From: Chromera velia
Lineage: Eukaryota > Sar > Chromeraceae
Reading direction: 5' to 3'
Assembly: GCA_018398765.1 (NCBI GenBank)
Contig: JAHBMJ010005812.1
Span: forward strand, 82,271 to 146,270
Length of the DNA: 64,000 nucleotides
Position numbers and translations under genes: made by a program. Under the pieces are notes generated by a model. It was not told the origin of the DNA. It saw only the letters and a list, made by a program, of their open reading frames with translations, and ran no database searches. Below, piece by piece: positions 1 to 10,716 of the stretch; position 1 is the stretch's first letter, and each line of letters starts with the position of its first letter.

Positions 1-2208
1 GATGCACCTTTTCCTTGACTATCAGTAATGACTTATTTATGCATCCGATTTATTTATTTCTTCATTGATTTATTTATTCTCAGACGAAAGTCCACACGTC
101 CGGACCGGGCAGCTGTCCGAAGCCTGATGACAGAGCAACGGTGCTCGGCCGTGCCACGGGCGTGTTTGCGTGGGTCAGAGTAAGAGAAAGGCAGTCTTTT
201 GTCGTTTTCTTCTCCTCGCGCCAGTTCTCTCGCCTCTCCTCTCCACTCTTTTTCTCTCTTCAACTTTTCAGTGGCCGAGACGGCATCTACCATCAACCAG
301 AATTGACTTTTCCTTTTCCCACTTTTCATTTCCGCATGTGGAAATCCTTTCACTGTATGAGAGGCACAGAAGTAGAGAGATGACGGGGCGAGAAGAAGTG
401 AGGACGGGGGAAGAAAAGTCGAGAGGGAGGGGGCAAGAGAAATAGAAAAACGAAAGCAAGATCAGTTGGTTGCGTGCATCAAAAACGCTTCTGTTGTTTT
501 CTTTCATCATTCTTCTTGGACGTCTCTGAAAACATCCAAACAGCTATGTATGACGCTCATCTTATTTAGACATGTAGACAGACAGAGCCATGAGTGATTT
601 CTCCCATCCTCTCTTTTCGCAGCTTTTTCGCCTTTCTTGTCTTCTTTTTCCTTCCGGTCGACTTCGGTGACAGAAAACACTCAGGCAGAAAGAGAGGCAG
701 AGAGACATACAGACACAAGCCCGAGGCAAAGGCTTTGCTTTCCTCCTCGGCACCTACTGTGTGTGTCTGCATAGATTGCAAAGGAACGACCCCTAGATCA
801 AGTTTCTCGATCGGCCTTCTCTTTCTTGAAAAAATCACCCGCTTCTTTCCATTCCCTTGGTTTTTGTTTTCTGGAAACACCAAAGAAAGATTTCATTCTG
901 TCACATGGTGACAGCGGAGACTTTCTCTCTCTTTACACAGACACAGAGTCTCACACAGAGAGAAAGAGGGACACAGTGCATGGTGGACGCGTTTTTGTTT
1001 CCCCTCCTCGCTTCCTTCGTCCGGAAAAAGTCCATTCGAAACGGGAGAAGGAAAGCAGAAGACGAGAAACACGCAGACACAGATGACCATACTTCCAGAC
1101 AATCAGTTGGACCGTGCAGCTGCATTCGTTCATGCTTGTTGGTTTCCCTCCCTCTGTGTCAACACAAACGAGCTCGCTCGCTTGGACGACTTAACTTACA
1201 TCCATCCGTTATCGCCTTTCCACTCCTCGCTGACCGATCAAAAGATGTGTGTATTCAATGCAGAATGTGAAAACGTCAATGCACATGCACCCACACGTCC
1301 ATCCGTAATTCCCGTCTATTCGAACTGTGAGGATGCTTTGACTCGACTCCTCCGTCTCTTCATTCTCTGTGGTGAACTGTTTTGCTGCCTTTTTCTCGTG
1401 TCTCATGACCTCTCTCTTGTTTGCTTCTGTTTCGCTTCTTCCGTTTCTTTCCCTGCCGCTTGCCATTTCTCGGGGCAACGCGACGGGAGGCAGCAGTGAT
1501 GCACTCACCGAGGGGCCAAATGTTGGGAAGGGAAGGAAAGGCACCCAGGGGGAATTTGATTTCCCTTTTCCTTTCCTTTTCTCTTCTCTCAATCACTTGA
1601 CCCGCCACGGCATCCTCAAGAAAATGAAATAAATAAATGGTCCTTCTTTCATGCATCGTCAGGCATAAATAGAGAAGAAACAGGGAGACAATAAATACGA
1701 AAGCATTTGTTTTAGCGCCCTCCAGAGGGACTACGAATTTCCCTCCCGCCCTTCACGATTCCACCAGTGAAAGAATGCTATGCACAGGCACAACGCAGCT
1801 CTCAATTGCTCGTTTTCCTCCCTCCTCCCCCATCACATCAATGTCTCTTTCGTTTATTTCTCTGTCCCGCCGGAATCTTTCCATACGCACCGGTCAGAAG
1901 AGAAGAGAAGAGAAGAGAAGAGAAGAAAAGAGAAAGGCCTGGAGGCAGAAGAGAGCACGGGGCAAAAAGAGAAAGAGCCACACTTCGAAAGGAGACAGAG
2001 ACAGACAGTCAACTGAAATGATCTCTTATTGGCATAGAGACGACAGGCAGAAAGACGGACACAGAGACAGACCGACCATTCGAAACGGTCGTGATCTCTT
2101 TTTTCTTTCCGTTGTTCTCTTCTCTTCTCTTTCATTTCCTTTGAAGGATCACCACCAGTCCGCAGTTCCCAATTCCTTCCACCCCCACCACCCACCCACC
2201 TCGACCGA
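1..2208. other. Non-coding flank downstream of the FDLR-repeat gene
   Basis: I see no supportable gene here. Open frames on both strands are short, rich in Ser/Phe/Leu or Arg/Lys from pyrimidine and purine tracts, and overlap one another. A short (AGAAG)n purine tract lies near 1900-1930. The part next to 2208 should hold the 3' UTR and polyadenylation signal of the minus-strand gene that ends at 2209. I cannot place its end. Confidence 0.5.
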
Positions 2209-5200
2209 TCAGCATCGAACGCCCTCCCCCTTCCGATCCCACATCTGCCTCTGAAACCCTTCAGGGGAAGGGTACGAGTCCGAGCGCTCTCCGCTGCCCG
2301 CCCCAGACCCACCGGGGCCCTCCCCTGAGGGACCACTCCCCGAATTGGTCGAACCCTGGGAGACCTTCGGAGTAGCATCGACAACAACCACCTTCTGCTG
2401 GCCGTATCGGGACTGCTGAGGAAAGTTCCTGTAGGGGGGCTTCAGGGGGGGGGGGTCATCCTCCTCACAGGAGACCGGCCATCTACCAATCCGGGCGGGG
2501 AGGGGCAGAGGGACGTCTCTGACTTTCTCGGGGGGAGGGAGACGGCTGGTGGGCATCATTGAGGACGAACGGCGCTGACGCTGGGGAGAGCGCTCGGGGC
2601 GCTCGTCATTGGGCCCGTATTTCTCGACGCACTCCTGTCTGCGCGGACGCGCATTCTCGAAGTCGTATGCGTCTCTGTCTCTGTCTCTGTCTCTGTTGTC
2701 CTGCCTGCGAGGACGCGCATCTGCGTACCCATACCCGTCTCTCTCCCTGTCACCCTGTCTGCGCGGGCGAGCATTCTCGAAGTCGTAGACATCTCTCTCT
2801 CTGTCTCTGTCTCTGTTGTCCTGCCTGCGAGGACGCACATCTGCGTACCCATACCCGTCTCTCTCCCTGTCACCCTGTCTGCGCGGGCGCGCATTCTCGA
2901 AGTCGTATGCGTCTCTGTCTCTGTCTCTGTTGTCCTGTCTGCAAGGACGCACATCCTCATACCTCTCTGCGCGGCGTGCGGGGCTCTCGGCTCTCTGAGC
3001 GTTGAGACGAGCCTGACGGTTGAGCCTTTCCGCCTCCGCATCCCACCTCTGTGCCTCCCACCTCTCCCTCTGTCTGGCCTGAATGGCCTCCCTCTCTTTT
3101 CTCTCTGGATCTCCCGGGCTGATCTGTTTCATGTCTGATGGACGGACGCACGCCTCTCCGAGCTCACGCCTGCTCGCAATTTCCCTCTCCCCCTCGCCCC
3201 TCGACATAGGGAGACAGGACTGAGATCGCATAAGCGCTTTGGCATCCCCAGAAGAGCAGTGTCCGTTCTCTCTCCCCCTTCCTCTCCCTCTCTCCTTCTC
3301 ATTCTCAGTCACGCGCAAGTCGAACACAAAGCTCGACTTCACGGGCGGGGGGGGCGGGGAAGCGTCCTCGGAGCCCTTGGGTGTGGAAGCGCGGGTTTGA
3401 GACTCATCGAGGATGATGGCGACATCATCATCTTCCTCCCCTGCAGGGATGTTCTTGGCCTCTTTCTCTTTTGTCTCCAAGACGACGGGGAACTTCTCTC
3501 TCTCTTTCTGTTTTTGTTTTTTCTCGAATTCCCTCTGCTCCCTTTCTTTCTCTTCCGACAATCTTTCTGCGATCATCAGGTCAAGGGGGGGGTGATCGGG
3601 ACCGTCGAAGAGCCCCGAGAGAGGACTCGCTGGGGGGAGAGCTGCAGTGAGGGCGGGTGATCGGTATGAGTCAGAGGCGGGATCTGTGACCTCGTCCTCG
3701 ACACGGTAGTCGGGAGGGACCCAACGACGTGCCACTCTGGGGGCGGCTCGGTCTCTCTCTCTCTCCCTGCACTTCAGCCTCTCTCTCTCTTCTTGCTCAG
3801 CCTCCGAGTACGGGTTTCGCTCTTCTCTCTTTTTCTCTCGAGAGTGGCGAATATCTTTTTCCTCGTCTTTTCTGAAGTCGAAACCGGCAGAGTAGGGGAG
3901 AACCTGAATGGGAGGGGGGGCGGGACGTTCCTCTTTCTTCTTCTTTTGAATTCGCTTTTTGTCGGCCTCTCGCTCTTCTTCCACCTTTGCTTGCTCTCCG
4001 AGCTTCCTCTCTCTCTCCTTTTCTCGACGGGCTCTCTCTCTTTCCATGTCCTTTTCTCGGACAATCTCCAGATCTCCTTCTGCGTGCACACGGCGGCTCT
4101 CGATCGCATGACGAACACGTGGGGGCACCTCCCTGTCCCTGTCCCTCCTGTCCCTCTGCTCTCTGATGGCTTCGTCTAGGGGGGCACGGCTGCGGCTGCG
4201 GGGGTCTCCTGGGCTTTTTTCCCTGTGTCGGAGTACGGGGGGGACTGAGGCGTGTACATTTTTCTTCTTCTCGGGGGCGTGGGGATCTCTGTCTGGACGC
4301 GTGGGCTGCTGCTTCTCCTTTTCTCTCTCTGCCCTCTTCTCCTTTTCTCGGCGTTCCTCCTTTTCTTTTCTTGCCTCGATCAGCTTGGCCTCTTCCATGT
4401 CGGGAATGTCAAGAGACGCGCCTTGCATCTTGCTCGTCTTCCTTCGCTCCCTTCCTTCTCTCTCCTCCTCCAGAGCCTCCGTCTTCTTCCTTCGGAGGTC
4501 GAATCCCTCCTTCTGCTCTTTCACTTTCTCCTTCTCTTCCTTCCTCTTTTCTATCGGCGGGATTTTCTCTTCCTCCTTCGTCTTGCGCCTCTCACCTGGC
4601 GCTTTCTCTTCTTGTACCCGCATTCTCTCCGTCCCCTTCGGAACATCCCTCCTCTCCTTCTCTTTTCTCTCTCTCCCATCACCTCTTGTGCCTTCTGCTG
4701 CTGGAGCGTCGACACCCTCACGGAGATCGAACACCACTGGGTGCTTCCCCCTTCTCTTCTCTCCGTCCCTGTGGCGATCGGCAGGGGCGGCTTCGCCTTC
4801 GCAGAGATCGACAACTGTGTGCTTCTCTCTCTCCCCCTTCTTTTCTCCGCCTTTTGGCGGGTAGACGGCAGCGGCTTCGCAGAGATCGACAACTGTGTGC
4901 TTCTCTCTCTCCCCCTTCTTTTCTCCGCCTTTTGGCGGGTAGGCGGCAGCGTCCCCGCCATCGCGGAGATCGAAGGCGACAGGGTGCTTCCCCCCCTTGT
5001 CTTCGTGTTTTGGGGGCAGATCGGCTGCAGGAGGAGACGCATGCTCGGTGAGATCGACTACAGTTTGCTTCGTTTTCTTGTCTGCCCTTTTTGGCGGGTC
5101 GTTCGGGGCGCACACATCCTCGCGGAGGTCGAAGCCTACGGGGATCTTGCCACCCTGACCTTCGGGGTCTTTCTGCTCCTTCGAAGCATCCCCCTCACCA

Positions 5201-6170
5201 TCTCGGAGATCGAACCCTACCCCCTTCTTCTTCTCTGCGTCCTTCAGAGGCCACGGGGCGGATGGGACGTCGGCATCGAGGTCGATGATCTCTTTGGGGG
5301 GGGAGGGGGGGGGTGGTTGCCTTCGGGAACTGTGGATGGGCGGGAGCTCGAATCGATACCCCGACATCTCGATTTCATGTTCGACGACGTCAAACACCGC
5401 TCTGACAGCCTGTTTCAGAACAGGAGCAGGGGCGAACCCGGTCTCTGTGACTGTTCTTCGGATACGCAGCTGGTTCTGTTCGTCGTTCAGAACGCACCGG
5501 ATGTTGATATCCGCAGCTGCACCCCCCTTGGATGGGGGGGGGGGAAGGGAGCCAAGCAGACAGGCAGATACTCCCGCTCTCCTCGCACACTCGCAGAGCG
5601 ATTCGAGGTCCTCGGCACACGCCTTCGCCATGCCCAGTGGGTGCACACCCCCTTCCCTCCCTCTCCCCACCCCCGAAGGATCCTTCAAGGGAATCCAGGG
5701 CACCCACACGGACCGAATCCCCGGCAGGTCACGGACCGTGTGCATGATGAACACCTGCACACACACACACAGAGAGAAGCGCATGTGTTTACCATACCGC
5801 CATTCGTGTTGAGGGGAAAAAAGTCCGTTCTGTACAGCAGTTGGACGCGAGTGCATTTGGAAAAAGGAATTTTCCGGGAGATTTCGAATTAAGAGAAAAA
5901 AAAAACAAACAGACTCCACAAGTCAAACAAATGGGGGAGAGGGGCCTCTGGGAGAGGAGAGGAGACAATCGAAAGAAAAAGACGGACAAGGAAAGGAGGC
6001 ACGTAACGAAGAGCACAAAACAGACGGACAAACAAAAAGGGAAAGTACAAATTTAACCACCTGAATACCAAACAATTCCCCGAGGGGAGAGAGCGAGCCC
6101 CCCAACCCAACAGGCACAGAACAACGGCAGCAAGCAGAGGAGACAGGCAGAAAAAGCACGCATGCGCATC

Positions 6171-6201
<31 letters not shown>

Positions 6202-7678
6202 AGTGGGCCCACCGCTTCTTCTCCTTCCTCCAGGGCGGGAATCTCGAGCTGCTCTGCTCTGTACTCGATCTCCTTCCCCTCCGCATCATAATTCCTCCCA
6301 AGCCACCCGTCCATGTTGATGTCAGAGGCCGAGGCCCCGTCGCTTTGGATGGCCTTCTGCAGGCACAATCTCAGGGCCTCTGTCGGATCTTGCCCCTTCA
6401 CTTCGTAAAGGAACACCCCTTTCTGTTTCTCTTGGAACAGAGCAGAGGGTGTGAACACCCAGAGGGCAGCGCGGAACGAGGGAGGAGACGCGCCACGGGA
6501 CCGCACTACACACACGTCAGGCTCTTCTGTCGCCACGACGCAGATGAGTCCTGCCTCAGGATCGAAACGAGCTTTCTCCGTCTCCTCCTCCTTCTCTTTC
6601 CGTTCACGTTTCTGCCTAGACAGATAACGTCTACAGATGTCCTTCAGTTGTTTGCACAGCTCCTTGATCCCCTCATCGTGCACTCCGGTCCCTTGAAGCT
6701 GTTGCTTTGTGCGGAGACCCCCCCCCTCGATCTCATAGAACAGCAACCTAGGGTACATGTTTCTGGGGACGTCAATCTTCATCCTCTGCAGCCTCTGTCT
6801 GATCTTGTAGTTTGTGTTTGCGGTACCCGACTTCGCTTCCTCTGGAAAGAGGAGGCCCGTCTGGGAGGAGGGGGACTCGGAGGCGTGCCTGAAGAGGAAG
6901 GGCCGCTTTGCCTGCAGTCAAACACATACAGACAGAGAGGGAGGGAGGGAGGGAAGGGACGCGGAATAGAAGGAGATGTAAATGATGATTCTCTTCTATC
7001 AGTCTCTCAGTCTCTCTCGCTCTCTTTCTGTCTCTTTCTGTTTGCGTGTGTATGAGATAAGAGAAAGAGAGAAACGCAGACGGCAACACTTTCCTGTCAG
7101 ATAGGATACGGGGTGCACTCGAACCAGAAGAAAGACGAGAGAGAAAACGGAGGCGGCAAGACACCCACTGAACCAAGAGCCCCCGATTTTTCATTCGAAG
7201 CCTTCCTCCCTCTCACTTGCCTCCTGAACACCTCACTGAGAGACCTTCCTGACGTACCTGCGCCTGGATCTCTGAGATCATCTCGTTGACTTGCTGCTGT
7301 GTGCGAGGGTTGTCTGAGGAGTGGACCTTGCAGGTGATGGACAGAGAGAGGCGGTCGATAGCCTCCAGACAGGACTGTCTGATAACCACATAAGTCACCA
7401 GGGTGTGCAGCTCCTTCAGGGTCTTGAGGGAGATGTTCTTGGGAAGGTTGACCTTGATGGACTTCAGAGCAGGGACACCCGCCTTTCCGAGGTTTTTGTG
7501 GACGGCCCTAAATAAATACCTCATGGATTTGTCAGTCACGTGCGACTCTCTGAGGTCTATCGACTTTATATTCAGGGCCTCGCCCTCCTTTTCTGCGAGC
7601 TTCACGACGAGCCTCTTTCCCAGCAGTTCTTCGACGTAGTTCGGGGAAGCCGTACTCCCCCAGAGGTCGACCTGCACA

Positions 7679-7728
<50 letters not shown>

Positions 7729-8165
7729 CTGAGCAGTTTGGGAGGTCAGAGAGACCATCTAGGGGCCGCAGAAGAGGGTGCTGGAGGAGCGTGATAAAAG
7801 AAGCGATAGGGACAGGGCTGAGTGAAGAGGTGCAAAGGGACGAGAGAAATGGATGAAAAAAATACAGGGGCGAAGAGGACATGGAAGAGAGACGGCAGCA
7901 GACTGAGTCTTCACGAAGAACGGAAATGCGCCCTACGAGTTCGCTATCACTCAGTCATGGAGGCACAAGAAAGCTGATTTGATCCTGCCACAGACGGACA
8001 AACAATCTGTCGACCAACTCAACGCACCGAGTCCACTTTGAGCTCCGGGCACCGGCAAGTGATTCTGAGCCTTTCTGCTCTTTTGCAGGACACCTCAGTG
8101 GACACAGAGTCGGCAGAGAAGGATCTCCTTCTCGCACCCGTGTCCTTGCTGGCTGCGGGTGGCAT
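2209..8165 (-). CDS. Charged repeat protein with recurring FDLR/VVDL motifs
   Basis: No family recognised. The model has four exons: 8165-8094, 7671-7258, 6911-6213 and 5754-2209, all joined in phase 0, giving about 1576 aa and ending in TGA. The first exon (24 aa) is the least certain. Residues 25-162 hold a compact hydrophobic/charged region with a leucine-rich-repeat flavour (IKSIDLRESHVTDKSM). Residues 163-395 look globular, and 396-550 contain another folded-looking stretch. From about 560 onward the protein is low complexity, rich in Arg/Glu/Lys/Asp. A short motif, FDLR or VVDL, recurs about ten times: eight sites lie close together (nt 5215-4493) and two are isolated further on (nt ~3871 and ~3314). 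A second repeat (RPRRQ plus RDRD dipeptides) lies at nt 2950-2640. RD/RE-rich tails occur in RNA-processing proteins, but that is only an analogy. It is divergent from, and may share a promoter region with, the MAK11-like gene. Confidence 0.7.
2640..2955 (-). repeat. Coding ~120-bp tandem repeat (RPRRQ/RDRD)
   Basis: Two full copies and part of a third of a ~120-bp unit encode alternating YDFENARPRRQ and GYGYADVRPRRQ blocks separated by runs of Asp-Arg. The frame is kept through all copies. Near-identity of the copies points to recent expansion. Confidence 0.85.
4493..5215 (-). repeat. Coding tandem repeat carrying FDLR/VVDL motif
   Basis: Eight copies of a motif reading (V/A/G)FDLR(D/E) or VVDL(T/C)E occur here, at complementary sites near 5202, 5125, 5049, 4963, 4878, 4801, 4722 and 4493. 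Most are about 75-90 bp apart. Linkers share PPK, GGEKK and EKH. The copies at 4801 and 4878 are nearly identical over about 75 bp, so they arose by a recent tandem duplication. Confidence 0.85.
6172..6201. repeat. Poly-C (minus strand poly-G) tract of 30 nt
   Basis: There are thirty consecutive C on the plus strand. On the coding minus strand this is G30, starting about 10 nt inside the intron after the GAAGCG|GTGGGC donor at 6213/6212. Homopolymer length may be an assembly estimate. Confidence 0.9.
7675..7727. repeat. (CA)n(GA)n microsatellite at intron acceptor
   Basis: A plus-strand CA run passes into a GA run. On the minus strand it forms the CT/TG tract just before the acceptor at 7672 of the FDLR-repeat gene. 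Confidence 0.9.
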
Positions 8166-9075
8166 CTTGTTCTCTTCTCACACTACCACGATTCTGTACG
8201 TCTGTCTTGATCCTTTTCGTTGTGACTTTCTGGAAGCTATCGACAGTCACTCGAGTCGAAACGAAGAAGGAGAAGAGAAAATAATAAAATATTTATTTCT
8301 TCTCTTTCAGCGTCAAAAGCCTTCTTGAGACGAAGACGAGGAGTCAGCTACGAAGTCAAAACGTTCACTTCTTCGACGTTCAAAGGCCTTTTGCCTTTCA
8401 CACGAGAAAACCAGGAGAAAGGTTACTGGAGACGGATCAGATCATTAAATAAGGGACCACCACCGAAAAGAGACACGGCCATTCACCTCTCACCTTGCAC
8501 TTATGGAAAATCGCTCCCCACAGTACGCCTTCTTGCATGATCTTTAGGAGATGCTGTGTAGTGTTTTTCTCACGCTGCACAATCACTGAAAGAAGACCGA
8601 TGAAGACTGGATCGGAAGTTGATCCAAAGTTTGTGTGTCAAAAATCCTCTTCTTGAAGTTGTCCATATGTTGTCCATAGCAATTTCGGGGATTTTCGGGG
8701 AGGGGCGCGGGATCGCGCGGAATGACGCGCGCGTCTGGGCCGCGTGGGGCCCAGGGTCCGGCCACGTCCCATGCAACTTTTGCCATTCTTTTGCCTGACC
8801 TGCATGCGCGGTTTCCAAAGTTTTTGGTGAGGTGTTGGGTTGCATCTGCCAGGTCTGCTCACCTCTTCTCTTTCTGCCCTGCTTTCATATTCCAGCAAAT
8901 TACAGCAGCTACGTCAACCCGAACCCGCCAGCACTTTGTGACCATCCTTCTTCAGGTTGACTGCTTTGGCTCCCCCGACGGCAAATCTTTTCGCCGTCTC
9001 GATCCGAGCTGGTCGATCGTTCGACTTGTCGATCGAGGCGTCTTCCTTTCTTTCTTCCTACTTGACCCAGACGGC
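8166..9075. promoter_or_regulatory. Shared upstream region of two divergent genes
   Basis: This 910-bp stretch separates the proposed start codons of the FDLR-repeat gene (minus, 8165) and the MAK11-like gene (plus, 9076). It contains a GC-rich patch near 8700-8780 rich in CGCG. No clear TATA box or named operator is visible. Treating it as a bidirectional promoter is inference from the gene layout alone; unrecognised 5' exons could also lie here. Confidence 0.35.
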
Positions 9076-10651
9076 ATGACAATCATCATTGGAGGTCGGC
9101 ACCGAAGCCTCACACCCGCTGTCTGTCTCTTGTTTGTGTCTGATACGGCCTCTGCTGCATGTCCTGCATTTGGATGGGTGGGGTGGATTGGCGGGAGATA
9201 GTCGAGGTTGTGTTTGGCCACACATGTAGCTGGAGGCTGACGGTCCCCCAACTGAACGTTCCAATTTCCTGCTCCTGATTATCTCTAATATCCCCCCCCC
9301 GCCCCCCCTTCGCAGGATCCTACGATGGGGGTCTGGTCGGGTACGAGTACAGAGAACTCTCCAAACCTCGAGAGGAGGGGGAGAGGGCCCAGGGTCTCTT
9401 CGCGTTCTCTCCTCACATTGTGAGTGCTTGGGCTGGTGGCTTCTGGTTGGGNNNNNNNNNNNNNNNNNNNNNNNNNNNNNNNNNNNNNNNNNNNNNNNNN
9501 NNNNNNNNNNNNNNNNNNNNNNNNNNNNNNNNNNNNNNNNNNNNNNNNNNNNNNNNNNNNNNNNNNNNNNNNNNNNNNNNNNNNNNNNNNNNNNNNNNNN
9601 NNNNNNNNNNNNNNNNNNNNNNNNNNNNNNNNNNNNNNNNNNNNNNNNNNNNNNNNNNNNNNNNNNNNNNNNNNNNNNNNNNNNNNNNNNNNNNNNNNNN
9701 NNNNNNNNNGGGGGGGGGGGGGGGGACCGCGAAGGTCAAGGGAATGACTTGGAGGGACTCTGGGAAGGGAGGTGGGGAGAGAAATCACGAGGAAGCAGAA
9801 AACAGCTGTCTCAGTTTTGATGGGACTCATTTCGGTCTTCCTTGCTTGCTTCCTTGGCGGCCTCTCGCACTCTGCCTCTCCAATTGATCTCGTCTGTCAA
9901 AATGCCTCTGTCTCTCTGTTTATGCACCAGGGTCCCCTGTGTTATGGCCTTCAAGAGATCACTGCAGAACATTCGTTTCTCGTTTATCGCGCTCACGCTC
10001 CTGATTCTTGTTTCAAAAAAATGAACTCCTTTCCGCCCCCTCCTGCTTGCCACACTGCACACACACTCTGCAGGGATGCATTAAGAGCGCTGCATGTTCC
10101 TCCAAGCTTCTGGCCACAGGAGCGACAGACGAGACAATCAAGTGAGCACAAAGTCGTCAAGCACACGCGTGGAAAGAAAGAAGTGCAGCAGTAGCTGACA
10201 TGAGGTACACTGTACTAAAACCGTGCGGTCTTTACTTCCTCAGTGCACCTGCGTTCCTCTGGCCCCGCATCTATCTGCATTTCTGCCCCCCCCAGAATGA
10301 CGCTTTGTCGATACTCTTCCGCTGTATTACATGTTTGCTTTTCCGCGTATGTATCGATGTTACTATGCCTTTGCGAGGGTGGAAAGTCGTGTGTGTGTGT
10401 GTGTGTGTGTGTGTGAACCGTTCATTTGCAAGGTACTTTTCATATCCTGTGCCGGTCTTTTCTTGCAGGCTGTTTGACCTCTACCGCCTCCGGGAGGTGG
10501 GCACCTTGATGAAGCACTCGTCCTCTGTGACTGCCCTCGCATTCTGTGAAGATAAATTCCTTCTCAGCGGTGGAGGGAACGGGGAGCTGTTCGTCTGGCG
10601 AGTGGAGGACTGGGAGCCTGTGCTGCAACTGAAGGGGCACAAGTAAGCAAG

Positions 10652-10716
<65 letters not shown>

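Noticed and set aside
2556-3041. Cys/Thr/Arg-rich overlapping frames (TETETETHTTSRM and CLCLCLCCPAC)
   Set aside because: Out-of-frame and antisense readings of the RD/DY repeat in the last exon of the FDLR-repeat gene.
4252-5892. 546-codon plus-strand frame opposite the FDLR-repeat gene
   Set aside because: It mirrors a repetitive GA-rich coding exon. The minus strand has a phase-consistent multi-exon model with preserved repeat motifs; the plus frame is Leu/Ser-rich noise.
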